From Gonatopus flavifemur (Eukaryota > Arthropoda > Insecta > Hymenoptera > Dryinidae), in assembly GCA_018340375.1 (NCBI GenBank), contig JAFFJZ010000003.1, positions 14,756,001 to 14,820,000 of the forward strand: DNA of 64,000 bases. The letters are read 5' to 3'. Positions 24,012-42,550 of the stretch are shown piece after piece. The position numbers were made by a program, and so were the translations under genes. Each line of letters opens with the position of its first letter. Positions within the stretch are counted from its first letter, which is position 1. Below the pieces are notes generated by a model, which searched no databases, was not told the DNA's origin, and was given only the letters and a program-made list of their open reading frames with translations.

Positions 24012-25196
24012 TCAATCCTGAGCGAGTAATTTGACTTTAGCATCGACACCTTTACACCCGCTATTATTAACCGATAAATATTGTTTGATCAAGTCTGTTT
24101 GACTTTGCGTAAGGGTGACGTGGTTTTCTCGAGCAGCCTCGGCAATGCATTTACTCAACGTTTCCTCGTTCAACGTTTCATATCCGATTACAATGGAATT
24201 TAAATTGGCGTTATCGAAACTGGTTCTAATTTTATTCAAATCTTGCGTTAAATGAGTAATGCGCATTAAATTTTCATCCACTTCGAGGAAATTGAAAACC
24301 GTGAGGAATGTGATGCATGTATTTCCTTCGACATCGTTCATCGATTCTACCAAATTGACGACATCCTCTATGTTGCGTTCTTTCAAATTTTCCAGAATAA
24401 TGAGATTGCAAGATGAGGAAGTTGGAAGTACGTGGGAATTAAGATTATTGTAAGGGGGCAACATGAATTGGGATACCCGTACCTCCGGAGGTATATTTTT
24501 TCTAAAAATATTAACGGTATGGGTTTTACCTACTCCCGTGCCACCTACCAAAGCTATTACTCTGATACACGACGTGTCTCGTTCGAGATAATCAATCAAA
24601 TTCGATACAGCTTCTTCTTGACCGTAAATCAGTCTTTTGAGTTCCTTAGTGGCGTTGGCGAAATGCGAATACTTGCAATGATTGTCTTTAGTAAATTCGT
24701 TGGTCATCAGTAATACCGCGATCAATAGTAAAGCGATAGGTAACAGAGTAAAGAATAATAATTTGGAAAAAGGGAATGAATTTGCCATGAGCTCTGATCG
24801 AGAAGCTTCGTTTCTGGTTGATTTAGGTAACAGTGAACGGATATTCTTCTTCATATCTTCGTATACGATTTGTTCTTTGGAATTATCTTTTCTTCTCTTA
24901 AGATTTTCTCTTTCGAGGATGAAAGATTCATCTTCGTTTTTATCATTCTTTATTGCAGTAATATTTTTCAACGATTCGTCGGAGGTCGTTTTGGAATCGT
25001 TGTATTCGATTTCTTCCACCTCCATGCGCTCCAATGAATTGTTAGGTGAATTTTCGGATGTTGTCATTTGGCTCAGATCATTTGGTTTCGCATTATTGTG
25101 AAAAGAGGAATTCCATTTGAACCATGTGAAGGAGGTAGAGTATGGTATAGATGCTTCCGAAGCCTGGCGAGAATTCCGTTCGGTATCGAATTTCAA
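24012..25196 (-). CDS. Torsin-like AAA+ membrane protein with degenerate Walker B
   Basis: A single open stretch ends at 24012. The first in-frame ATG is at 25067, giving 351 residues. The frame stays open upstream to 25229 with no ATG, so an upstream exon spliced near 25213-25217 is possible. Numbering from that ATG: acidic/basic tail 1-95 with KRRK at 57-60; one transmembrane helix at about 102-121; then a torsin-like ATPase domain starting LKRLIYGQEEAV (about 143). Walker A is intact (GGTGVGKT, 175-182). The Walker B position reads NLIILENL (221-228) where torsins have an Asp-Glu pair. The C-terminal torsin sensor-2 hallmark GCK is present at 337-339, followed by VDAKVKLL. Positive residues before the helix suggest a type II protein with the AAA+ domain in the ER/nuclear-envelope lumen. 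The layout resembles LAP1 or torsin-4A as much as torsin-1. Substrate and role are unknown. Confidence 0.85.
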   Translation of the reverse strand: MKFDTERNSRQASEASIPYSTSFTWFKWNSSFHNNAKPNDLSQMTTSENSPNNSLERMEVEEIEYNDSKTTSDESLKNITAIKNDKNEDESFILERENLKRRKDNSKEQIVYEDMKKNIRSLLPKSTRNEASRSELMANSFPFSKLLFFTLLPIALLLIAVLLMTNEFTKDNHCKYSHFANATKELKRLIYGQEEAVSNLIDYLERDTSCIRVIALVGGTGVGKTHTVNIFRKNIPPEVRVSQFMLPPYNNLNSHVLPTSSSCNLIILENLKERNIEDVVNLVESMNDVEGNTCITFLTVFNFLEVDENLMRITHLTQDLNKIRTSFDNANLNSIVIGYETLNEETLSKCIAEAARENHVTLTQSQTDLIKQYLSVNNSGCKGVDAKVKLLAQD

Positions 25197-25229
25197 CGAT
25201 TCACAAATTTGGACCTGTCTGAGATGGAA

Positions 25230-27315
25230 TCATTATTTAATTCGTTATTGAATCGATTAGCGAGGAAATAAGTTAAGAAGGATAATCTTAATGTCGACAT
25301 CCAGATAACAATTCATGAGGTTTGGAATGACCTTTTTAAAATATTTATATACGTGTTAGGAAATATAGGAAATTGATTTATCATTTTTTTTCAAAACAAT
25401 CTACTGCTTCTCATTTTTGCGATTAAAGTAAACAATTGATAATTACTCAATCAATTTATGAGATTAAAAGCATTCCAATCAAGTTCAGTGAAAAATTACG
25501 ATATTTGACTGGTCGTTTCAATTTTGTTTTGTATAACTGAAGAATATATTCAAATCTTTTTATACCGAAAAAATATTCATAAAAATTCAATGACTTTTCT
25601 CATGAAAGTGATGAACTCACTTTTTATGAATATATTTGAAATTCTCAATAATGGAGTCTGATTTTCTGGATCTCTATAAACTGCGGTTCTACGCTACAGT
25701 GTAAATTCATGGCAGTGAAAATTCTGAAGGTTTCATATAAAATGTGCATTCCACTATGATTGAATTGAATCTGATCTGAATTCCGCTACCAAACTTTCAT
25801 TTGATAGATTCGAGTGCTCTTAACACAGCTATAGTTCTTAACTCGGCCCTTTACTATGAATTTCATAATATTAACATCAGATTTTGATAGGATTCACATA
25901 ATTTAGCTACAGAAAATAATACTCATACAGCTGCAAATGTTTTTTATGCTCAATTCTACGATTTTTGGTTCTCCAAGATTAGGTATCTTAAAAATTCAGA
26001 TGATTTTCACTTTTCATGCAGTTAAAAACGTTTTTGTCGAATCTTAAGAATTAAGTATGAAAATTTGCATCAATGATCAAACATTTACAAAATTTCACAA
26101 ACTTTGAAAGAATGTTTTCACGTTTGGATTACATCCATACAACGTTGTTCGAACTTCCCAGCATTTGAATATTCCAATCATTTGCATTTCATACGTCCAA
26201 GTATTTCGCACATACGGTGATTTTTACAAAATATCCCGACATTTGATGATTCCACGTCTTCCTTGTCCCACTGCAAAATATTCCATGATAAACAGATGAA
26301 GTATTAAACATTCTCGTTCCCGTACAGTTTTGTAGTTTAATATCCTCCTTCTGATTATTTCAATGTTGTGGGTTCTTTTTTTCTTACATTATGTTCATGA
26401 TGTTCTTGTGATAATTTCAATTAAAATGAACAACGAAAATTTATAAAAACGTTCAAATAAATAATAAAAGGAAATAATGAAGAAAGAGAGAAGAAAACAG
26501 TGAGGTGAAGTGTTAAATCAGCAAACCTAACTTTCTGAATGATGTCCAAACTTACTGTTTTGGAGATGAAGAATATCAAATTACCGTTTATTTAAATCCT
26601 ATTTTATGGCCCACTTAAGTATTTCATGTGGCAATATTTTCATCGCATACAGAAATGTAGGATAATATTTCTGTTCTTTGGATTCTTGAACATAAGTGAC
26701 GTATATGAAAATTCAGAATGAAGTTTCAAATGAAAAATTTGGAGCTAAAAACGTTCAAACGTGAGTTGTTTTACTACATAACAGTCATTCAAAACAGATG
26801 ATTTTAGTGTTAGTCTTTTTGCAATTTTAGGAAGACATTAAACCCAAACCAAATTCAATTTTTCCCTGTTTCCGAGTGGACAATCTTTTCCAAGTGTGTC
26901 GTAATTGTTACTTAGTCGAGTAAAATGTGCATTGCGATATCAAAATTCAATTGATTCAACAAATGCGGTGTGTTACTTCCAACTGGGTGATGAATAAATG
27001 AAAAATCCACCATGTCTACAGATACGAAAAATTCATAATCACAGCATATTTGTAGTTATAGAATAAATACAGTTATACTGCCAGAATAAATTTGTCATGA
27101 TTCTAGATAAAGCTTTATAAATTCAGTATAAGTGTTTTCCAGATCAATGAAATTAAACTGATTTGGAAGAATGCAGTATACATATCGCACACGTATCCTC
27201 AACATTTTGTGCAACGAAATTCAGAAGTTTCACTAAAACGTATGTTTCAATTTTGCGATATCATCCTTGAATTGTTATCTGAAGGATAAAAGGAAGTATA
27301 ATTATACATTTAAAA
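25230..27315. other. Sequence upstream of the torsin-like gene
   Basis: No coding exon is recognised. It would hold the promoter, and possibly an unrecognised first exon, of the torsin-like gene. AT-rich throughout. Confidence 0.4.
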
Positions 27316-27528
27316 TTACTTCACATCAAGATTTCGATCAAAAATTTGTTGATAACTGTACTCCTTTATCACTTCATTCTCATATCCAATTCGACATTGA
27401 ACACGTTGGATGAAAGTCTTACGCTGAACCGCCGACAACAGATCTGGGGAATTGGAATAATCTTGTCTCCTCGATTCAGAATTAGATTTTGTATCACATA
27501 AATTCAATGCTGATAAGCGTTTTTCCAT
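27316..27528 (-). CDS. Small hypothetical protein or terminal exon, 70 residues
   Basis: From the ATG at 27526-27528 this frame gives a charged, hydrophilic 70-residue protein (begins MEKRLSALNLCDTKSNSESR, ends FDRNLDVK). The composition looks coding, unlike the Phe/Ile-rich chance frames nearby. The frame extends upstream to a strong acceptor (pyrimidine tract then TTTTTTAG, boundary near 27566), so this may be the last exon of a longer minus-strand gene. No upstream exon with matching phase was found: the ATG at 28200 leads to a donor in the wrong phase. I recognise no family. Frames this long are expected a few times by chance in this window. Confidence 0.35.
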   Translation of the reverse strand: MEKRLSALNLCDTKSNSESRRQDYSNSPDLLSAVQRKTFIQRVQCRIGYENEVIKEYSYQQIFDRNLDVK

Positions 27529-28200
27529 AACATCAAAAAGAAGTAGGTTTGAAAATATTTTCCTAAAAAACATAACAGAAAAACAATCATAACCTAAATA
27601 AATTTTCTTGTCATTGATATTGAATTATACATTTAAAACATGTTACCTGTTTTTCTTTTTTTTTTATAGTTGATAATTATGACTTGATTTATACGTGATC
27701 GAAAACGTGCATAATTTCTGATACTTCATTCAGCATACAAAAAAAAGTATGAAAAAAAAAAGAATTACAAAATTATGCGAAAAAGCGAAAATGATGATGA
27801 AAGATGAAAGCAGAAAGTGTACTCGAAAAAAAAAGATTGTTACATTCAATTGTAGTTTTTTTTTTGTTTATTAGAATGTAATCACATATCGTTTTTGATA
27901 ACGATAGATAAGACACCAAATCAAAGAAAATTGAAATTTCAATTTTGCATAGTGGAATGTAAAGTGGAAAACACAGAACGACCTGAAAGAACAACGTAAG
28001 AACGTGACTGTAGTTCATTCGCGTGATCGTAAACGCAAGATTCGTTTTTCAAACACCATTATTAATAAATAAATTTTTCCCAAAAAGAAATATACAATAA
28101 ATTGATGTGATATAATCTTTACATGATTTTCAAAATACGAATTAAACTTTACGTTTGCGTTAATAAAATTGTCTATTTTTATGAATGACCCTTTAGCCAT

Positions 28201-28428
28201 TCCATTTCTCTCGTTTCTTGTTTACAATATATTCATCATCGTCGTTTCCATTCATCGGTCACATTCCAAATTCCTTCTGTCGAAAATTTAGTTTCTGTCA
28301 GTGTTTTAGTTTCTGCTCGGTCCTCAACGAGTGAAGACAGTAATCGAGCTTTTCATTTATTCTAATATTTCTTTTCGTAATGTGACATTATCTCAATTTT
28401 TATAAAATATAATAACAACCTGAACAAA
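28201..28428 (+). promoter_or_regulatory. Probable promoter and 5' leader of the GPR107-like gene
   Basis: This is the stretch just upstream of the GPR107 start codon. It has an initiator-like TCAGT near 28298 in a pyrimidine-rich context and no clear TATA box at the usual spacing. The leader next to the ATG reads CAAAATG, a good insect start context. A minus-strand ATG at 28200 (16 codons before a GTAAAG donor-like site) raises the possibility of a divergent transcript. The exact start site cannot be fixed from sequence. Confidence 0.4.
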
Positions 28429-34813
<6,385 letters not shown>

Positions 34814-36602
34814 CTTTGCAATAAATAACTATCGTGTTATGTGATTTATTCGTCATAGTTATTACTGAAACCGAAAGGAAAAAATAGTTCTGTAAAACAA
34901 AGTCTTCAGCGAGTACCAGAAAAGACAGATAAAAATTGTCTTGAGGATAGCCTAAAGGGTCTAAAGTGAGAAGACATGCGCAAGAAATGTCGATGACGCG
35001 TTATCGAACATCAATGATGTTATTACCGCTACCAGTTCCTTTCCGACTCAACGGATGTTGATTACATGATTTGATACAAAAATTGTAAAATTATCGAGTG
35101 ATATCCATCGGCGAAAAACAGAAAAAAATAAACATTCCAAGTTAATTTTTTTTTCCTCAAAGTTTTCATACCTTCGAGCAATGATTTGATGCCAATTTCC
35201 TCCTTCAAGAAGGAAAAAAAGAAAGAAAAAACAATTTATGAGTACAGTATACAGCACATTTGTAGTATAAAGAGTTATATAAAAAGTGTTGTACACGAAT
35301 ATGGTACAAATTAGAACGTTAATTATTTTGTGTCAAATTGTTGCTTGATCTTCTATCGTATTTAATCAATTGTGATTCATCAAATTATATTGTATTTCCA
35401 ATTCAATTTCAAGCTCAATCGTACTTAAGACGATTCCAAATTTTGTATAATCTGCGTTTTTTTTTGTACAACAGCGATTTTATAATTAGTTCTTTTTTTT
35501 TTGTATTATAACATAATAATAATATTTCGCGGTGAGGATCCTCAAGGGATAGTCGAAGCGTACAAAATTTTGTACAAATCTTATTTGTAAATCACGTTAG
35601 AGATACGAATTACCTGGGATTGTATAGTGGACATGAATGTTTAAACTCAGTTTTGACTCCAGAATCATTAGAAAATCAAAGAATTCATATTTAATGCGTA
35701 ATATCAAACATATAATCAAAGTTTGTATTTATCGCATACTTTCCAAGCAAATATTTGTGCGGAATTTCGTACGTTTCGAGTGTCGTTTGAGGATCGTCAG
35801 GTGATAGCAGGATTGTTGCATTTGATTCTCATATTTTAACTTTGATTCCCTTTTCATATATAACGCCAATGATAAAACGATAATCGTGATGATCAATGAC
35901 AGGGCCTTTATGATAAGTCCGCCACCCACTGTTTGTAATATAAAACTAAAACTTATCTCAGGATGATCAATTATTGGCCTAATGAAGTACACTTTGCGAT
36001 ATGTTTTGTATACACATTTTCAGAACAATCAGCTTGCAACAATCCCACCCGCTTGGTATCTTCCAGAACATAACAAAGATATTAAAGAGATTCGATGACT
36101 AGATTAAGCTAGTCATTCGATCGATTTTAACCCCCTTGGGATAGAGTTATTATCGCGAAATGATTCGTGTGTTCGCACACTTTACCTGAGGATTTTTTTT
36201 TTCTTATCCATTTGTCAATATACCATGTATTGTACATTCGATCGAATTCATCGTTAGAGGCCTATCTATGTATTAGAGAATTATTGTAGAAGTAACCACA
36301 AATGAATCTTCATTAAGAATTTATGTAGAATCGTAGTTGAGAGTCTGTAGGCATTTAGAAAAACATTTCCATTCGCGTATACGTGTATATATACATGAAA
36401 AGTGTCCCGTAATTCATAAAGAGTCGAAGAAAAAACTGCTGGGATACTTTATATCGTCGTTTCCATGAAACGCGCTTGATACGATTCTCGCGTTCACTGG
36501 TTAATAATTTTGTGATAAATTTCAATAGATAGAAATTTTTGTATTAAATTTAATACAATTGTATATGAAGTTATAACATTGTGTATATTCGATTCAATAA
36601 AA
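34814..36602 (+). other. Probable 3' untranslated region of the GPR107-like gene
   Basis: AT-rich non-coding sequence follows the TGA at 34811-34813. AATAAA signals occur at 34820-34825 (probably too close to the stop) and at about 36597-36602; others lie between. A hairpin with an 11-12 bp stem (arms containing GATGACTAG and CTAGTCAT) sits at about 36092-36119. The real poly(A) site is not known. An opposite-strand open frame with one hydrophobic segment overlaps 35729-35992 but has no ATG at its start. Confidence 0.45.
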
Positions 36603-39600
36603 AGACTTAATCGGATCGTATCTACTGTGTTGTTCGTTCATTGTATTCAATTGAATAAAGAAATTCATATACAGTTTGTTATATTTACTACAAAGGTTTT
36701 ATACAAGATGATATATATATATATGTTATTTAATTACGACTTTTCAACTTTGAACTATTCGTTAACTGCAGCTATCGTTCACAAATTGCGGAAAATAAAA
36801 GAATTTGAAAGATAATTTTTAGCTTTAGAAATGAATTCCTCGAAGGAAAAAACTTTGTGATTCTCAAACCATTGGATTGACGTGTGAAAATTTCAAAAGA
36901 GTACAAACCTTCGTTACTTAATGATTTATTCGCAAGAGTATTTTAGAATTCTTTTATGAAATTTAATATTCATCTTTCATGTGCAATGTAGGAATGGGAC
37001 TTCGGAAACAACGATAGTTTTTTTTTTATAGAAAATATATTTAGTTTCTGTAATTTTTGACAAAAGTTCAATAGAAATTATATATATTTTTCTATTAAAA
37101 AAAAGAATAATTACTGTTCTCAGAGTCCTACCCCTAGTGCCATTCTTCTTTTGATGCTTCGAAACTGTTCGAATTGCTAGAAAAATGATGGAAGAGAAAT
37201 ATTCACTTTCAATTCAAGGTGAATCGTGATGAAGAAAAAAGTTAAAATCAACTTTTCAAGAATGAACTTTTGAAAATTCAACGACGTCCTTTTCAATGTG
37301 CAAAAACTTTTGAGCGATAAAAGTGGTTGAAGAGATCTATTGAATTTCGTTGAATTTGATTGAAAATTGGACAAGTTTTATCTATTAAATCCGATTTGAT
37401 TCAATTCAATGAAGCTTTGTGTAAGAGTTTATTGTATGTATCGCATTATATTCTTATAGATATTTGATATAAGATGTCTTGTCTGCTCATTAATTTTTAT
37501 CAACTTGTGTACTGAATAACGCAATAAGTTATATAATTTATGTTGGTATCAAACTATTTATATTTTGATAGAGATTTTTCATGTATCATAATCACATCTT
37601 CGTTCGATTAATTTATTCTACACAGATTTTTCAATAAACATGAGGTGTAATTCGCATGTATGTCAATTCAATGTAGTAAATCTTTTTTATATCTCATCGT
37701 TGGTTGGACATGAATGAAAAGCACAACTTGAGCGTCACATTATTCAATTCTTTGTACCCTCATTCATCAAAGAAAGTATTTTTTATGGTCTCAGGCAATA
37801 TAAGGTGCCACTGGAACGTCTATGGAATCTTGGAAAAATGTCCCAGAGACATATTGCGCTGGGAGGTAGATCCCCTAATTATAGACAACTAAAAGAAAAG
37901 GATTTCCCTCATTGAAACTTCTCATCTAATTCTCCTGGAAGGGTGTTTGTTATATTCATTCGATACACTGTTCTTGCTAGTTTCCGATTTGATTGTATAT
38001 CTTGTGTACGAAAAATTTATGGCTGAAACATTGAATTAATTGTCGAATTTTATGTCGTTTTTGTTTTTCCCAATAACAAATACAGATTCCTCATTTTTGA
38101 GAACTTCTCTCCGAAGGTATTGAAATTTCATCTCAACTAGTGCTTTACAAATCAAATTCATTACAAGATCCCAAATTTGAATATTTCGAATTTAAGATAT
38201 TCATTTTTAATCTCATTTCGTAACAAAATATTTTACACTATTCATCTTTTTTCACATTAACCTGATTGTTTCATACTTTTGTTGATGCACAATCAAAAAT
38301 AATAATATAATATAATATATTAAAAATTCCACAAAAACGTGTTCGCTTGTTATCGTTTCATATATGCGCTAGGGTGTGTAACGTAGATTGAAATAACGCT
38401 ATGTCCTTTGTTCGTGCCTGAAGTAATTCACGATGTATGAAGTAAATTACAATCCATGATAGAAAGTAAATGTTGCTGTTTTTTTTTCAGTCGTGAGTCT
38501 TGATATATTGCTTTTGTTATAAAAACAACAATGAAGTAAAATGTGAAATCGTTTGTTCTTGAATATAATGACGATAAAAAGTAGAAAAGAAGAAAACTAG
38601 TTCAGAAACGACAAGAGCGGAATAAGACATTTTTTTTTCTCTTTCGATCGATCAAAATCTTTCGTGTGTCATCGTTCGCATATTCCAAAGTATTTCTGAA
38701 ATGTTGCATGCAACATTCCAATTGATCAAGTCAATAATTGAACATTCTTTTAATATCTTTTAAATACCTCATCCATGAATTTTGTCGCGAGGAAGAATTA
38801 CTTTTCTGATTTTCTTTCAAGTTGCATGAAGCGATTAAAAATATATTTGCATATATTTCCTCAATAATGAATGTCTGACTTAACAAGGATTTTACTACTC
38901 GCGATTTTTTAATTTCAGAAACTTGAAATATGCGTTTAATTCACGTTTCGAGAACCTTCATTAATGTTCGATGCATTCTCGTGAAAATACAAGTATATCG
39001 AAATGAGAAATGTGCGAAAATAGCAGTTTGTCTTTGCAGCATCCAGAAAATTTTTCAAAAATGTGTGTCAGCACAATTGGTTTCATGTTATCTCAAGTCC
39101 ACGATAATATTTCTCATATGAGATCACTTCCTTCGTTCCTTCCTCCTCTTAACAACGTTCTGTGACACTTTAGAAAGAATTGGACACTCCATTCTTCAAA
39201 TGAAATTGAAAATCCCTTGTTTTTCACTGTATTTTAGTACACGAACGACGTTCCAATGTTATCTTTTGTGTTGATATCAAAGCGATTGTATATATTACAA
39301 ATTCGAAATTTCACAGTTTATATTCGAATGGAAGATCATGTTTACATTGATGACGTTTCGAAAAAGCTATCACTCGAATTGAAAATATTCCTGCAATATT
39401 TATCGTATTATCGCCGATAGTATTTATCGTCGAAATTAGGGATATTTGCAATTTCATTTATCAAGTTCTAATAATGAATTGGAGCACAACATCAAAGTCC
39501 GTATGAAGGAAAAACGAAGTCATAAACGATATGTTTGATATTAGACTCAATATGAGGATTTTAATCCCAACCGATACTGGATTTCGAAATTCGTAGCAAC

Positions 39601-41158
39601 GTTCTAGCGTTGTTTGTTTTCAATATGTTAACAATCCCCGTTGGAGGGGCTAAACCAGTTTGCCGGTGTCAATGGAAATAACACGTTTTCAACATTTTTT
39701 CATCTTCTTTCTCGAAAGATGACTGTCGTAATTGTGAACTCCAGCCAAACTAACTGATCGATCGTTGACAGAAAATCAATTGGAACGGTTGAGTTTCGAT
39801 CGAGTGAACCAAATTCTAACCGAAGTGCACGTACTGTAGCTATGCATTTCAACCGACCCAACAGAAAGTCAACCCAAATCCAAATCCCAAACCCAACTAA
39901 AACACACTTGCTTGCGTTGTGTTGACTGACGTTCAATTGAATTTCGCTTACTATTTGATTCGTAATCACCAGTCGAATTCTCCGACCTTTCATCAAAAAT
40001 TAACCTGAATAGTCAATATTGAATTCGCTACATCGAATTTTGACTATATTAACTGGATCCTACGTGGTACGTCTTTTCCATCAGTCAACTGCCAGTTACC
40101 TCGAATAAATTAAATATTGGCGTAAAACAACATCGAATATTTTTGCTACAGGTCGTAGCTCCGTTTAGGAAGTAAATAATAAGCGGTCTTCTATAACCAT
40201 GGAGAGAATAAACCGCATATACAGCATGTTCACCAACCTAGCTACGACGTTTCAATTTCTACCTTTGGATCTTCAGTTTTAATTTCGATAAGTGTCAACC
40301 CCTTCGGGTAAAAATGAAATACAAATGTCTGTCAACTCCAAGAAAATTCGTCCATTGAAATTTCTCGACATCGAGAAGAAGAAAAATTCCGCCGATTCTT
40401 TTTTATTTCAATAATTTCAGAAGAATTGAAATATATTTCATATTCAATAACGATCAATCAGATGGAAGGGATTTCATTTGAATTGAACGTCACATCGAAA
40501 AAGAAATAAATCATTCGTCATTTGTTGAATACGCCATACGTTCGATAATTCAATATAACGTATTTATGACGCGATGATTGAACATTACTGCAAATAATTA
40601 TTTGCCGTTAGGTAAATCCGCCTACTGCTCTGCTCTTGATATACGATTTGTGTATTTCGCACAGCAATTCTATACATAGTTGTGCTTATTTGTCAGTCGT
40701 ACACGAATAATTCTGAATTATTGGACGTTCGCTAGAAATTTGCGAGACTGTAACCTCGTTTGTGGATATTCCTTAAAACGAGTTATAGTTGGTATTATAT
40801 GTTACATACTCACGGGAATGTAGAAATTATATGGTACCCGACTGAATTAAACACACGTACGTGCGTATCGACTAATGACGTGTCACACGTTATGCTGTAA
40901 CTTTATAAACTAATTCAAACGACTGATATTAACATACAATAAAATCTATTCGATGTTAAACTTTCAGTGATTGATACTTTTCAAGCAAAATTATTAATCG
41001 AATTGGTACGACGAATTGGACGAATGTTAATAAAGTGGTATTAATCCATCAGTTCATATTCAAGTTGCTCTGTTCAAAGATGGCGACGTTGAAACTCATA
41101 TTCTTTTCAAATTCAGCATGATCCAAATACTCATTGGGTTACGCTAACTCTGTTTCAT
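36603..41158. other. Intergenic, no supported gene
   Basis: Begins with a TA tract near 36709-36724. No transposon termini, RNA genes or convincing exons are seen. 40500-40920 is somewhat richer in CG and ACGT words. Confidence 0.45.
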
Positions 41159-41166
41159 TACAAAAC

Positions 41167-41831
41167 CAGTGTGCCCAGGTGGGGCTATTTTTCACCGATT
41201 GAGCTACTCGAAGAGCCCAAATTAAGCGATTTTGAATGATCCGTTTTCTCGAATCCTGACTATTAATAGAGCTCCTTTTAAGGGAAATATTGCACGCGAT
41301 TGGTTGATTCTCATGGCATTAGAACGAATTCTGAGAGCCTGGTCTAACGACTAAAGTACAACTGTCACCGTGAAGGCAGATTGAAAATACAGTCCACTCT
41401 GGTTAAATTCCTATCACTTATGACCCTTGCTCATATTTGTTCTGCTTCAATGAACACAAATATTCTGAACCTGAAACTGGCCAACTGGAGACCATAGAAA
41501 ATGTTGAATTTATTTTAATATGCACTGAGCAAACTAGAAGTTGGAAATGAGAATATGTTAAATTTTCAACGTACACAATTTTATATATGTGGTATGTTTG
41601 AACATGAATTGCTTCGATTTCTCCCCAATGTCTTCCCTTACAACCCCTAAGCGAGGTTCATGCTCAGATTGGACTGTATCCGATTTCAAATCAATTGTTT
41701 ATTTCTAAATAAAACTCATCGTTCAATCATTTTTTGTTTGGATTCTATTGTGGGCTATATACTTTTGGGATCCTACAAAAATTGATCGGCTACTTTGGGC
41801 TACAGTTGGTAATAAAAAACTGGCCACACTG
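41167..41831. mobile_element. Non-autonomous hAT-type element with 8-bp target duplication
   Basis: The termini are inverted: the left reads CAGTGTGCCCAG and the right, complemented, reads CAGTGTGGCCAG. The element is flanked by a perfect 8-bp direct repeat TACAAAAC (41159-41166 and 41832-41839), the size made by hAT transposases. Sub-terminal GGGCTA/AGCCC words recur in both ends, as is usual for hAT transposase binding. At 665 bp with no transposase reading frame it is a MITE-like derivative. The intact target duplication implies it has sat undisturbed since insertion. Confidence 0.85.
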
Positions 41832-42325
41832 TACAAAACGCGATTGAAGATGTTTATCCATTCGATAAGCGTTAATTCCAATCTATTTTGAGGAAGTCTA
41901 TTCTTGTTACGTCCAATTTTTTTTCTATACGTTCAAGTGGTGTATATAATTTTTTTGTAATGTTTTTTGCAGTGAGGAGTATGTAGTACTCTGTTATTAC
42001 TTTGCCAAGCCCCCGCGTTTGTGACACCCCATTTCAACAGTTTCAACGCTTCATTCGTTGGTTTTTCCCTCTGTTCGATAGGCGTCCACTGTAGGGTAAA
42101 GAAGGTTCCGTACCTCAAGGTTTAGAAAATGATTGACGTTCTTCAGAAGAATGCTTCTCTTCCTGGCGGTACTCGATTGCTTTTTCATGTTCTTTATTGC
42201 CTGTAATTATGCTGCATAATTTCTTATGTGAAATTGCACGTAGGAGGTTTAGACGTGAATTATATGGAAATTGCGTGGAGTATTTTATACAACATGCGTA
42301 TGAATTGTACACGATTCTATATGTA

Positions 42326-42550
42326 CGGACAAAAATGCCTCTGTAAAAATTACATGAAAGGTGAAGTAACGATCACAAGATGGATGTCATATAAAATTTA
42401 CTACACAGTCCTGTTGGATTTACATTGTTATGATAGTTACTTCATAGCAACATCACTCCCATTTCCTTCGGTGACAATGTAAATATAACATTAGTTCCAA
42501 TATAAATTTTACCCCAATTGCATTTATGTGAGCAGTTATTTTTTTCCGTG
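42326..42550. mobile_element. Possible TA-flanked MITE
   Basis: The left CGGACAAAAATGC after TA (42324-42325) and the right ...TTTTTTTCCGTG before TA (42551-42552) resemble the terminal motif seen elsewhere. The arms match poorly, so this is a weak call. Confidence 0.3.

Noticed and set aside
35729..35992. Minus-strand frame with a membrane-like segment opposite the GPR107 3' UTR
   Set aside because: The frame has no ATG near its start. The hydrophobic run is also what AT-rich DNA encodes by chance, and no exon partner was found.
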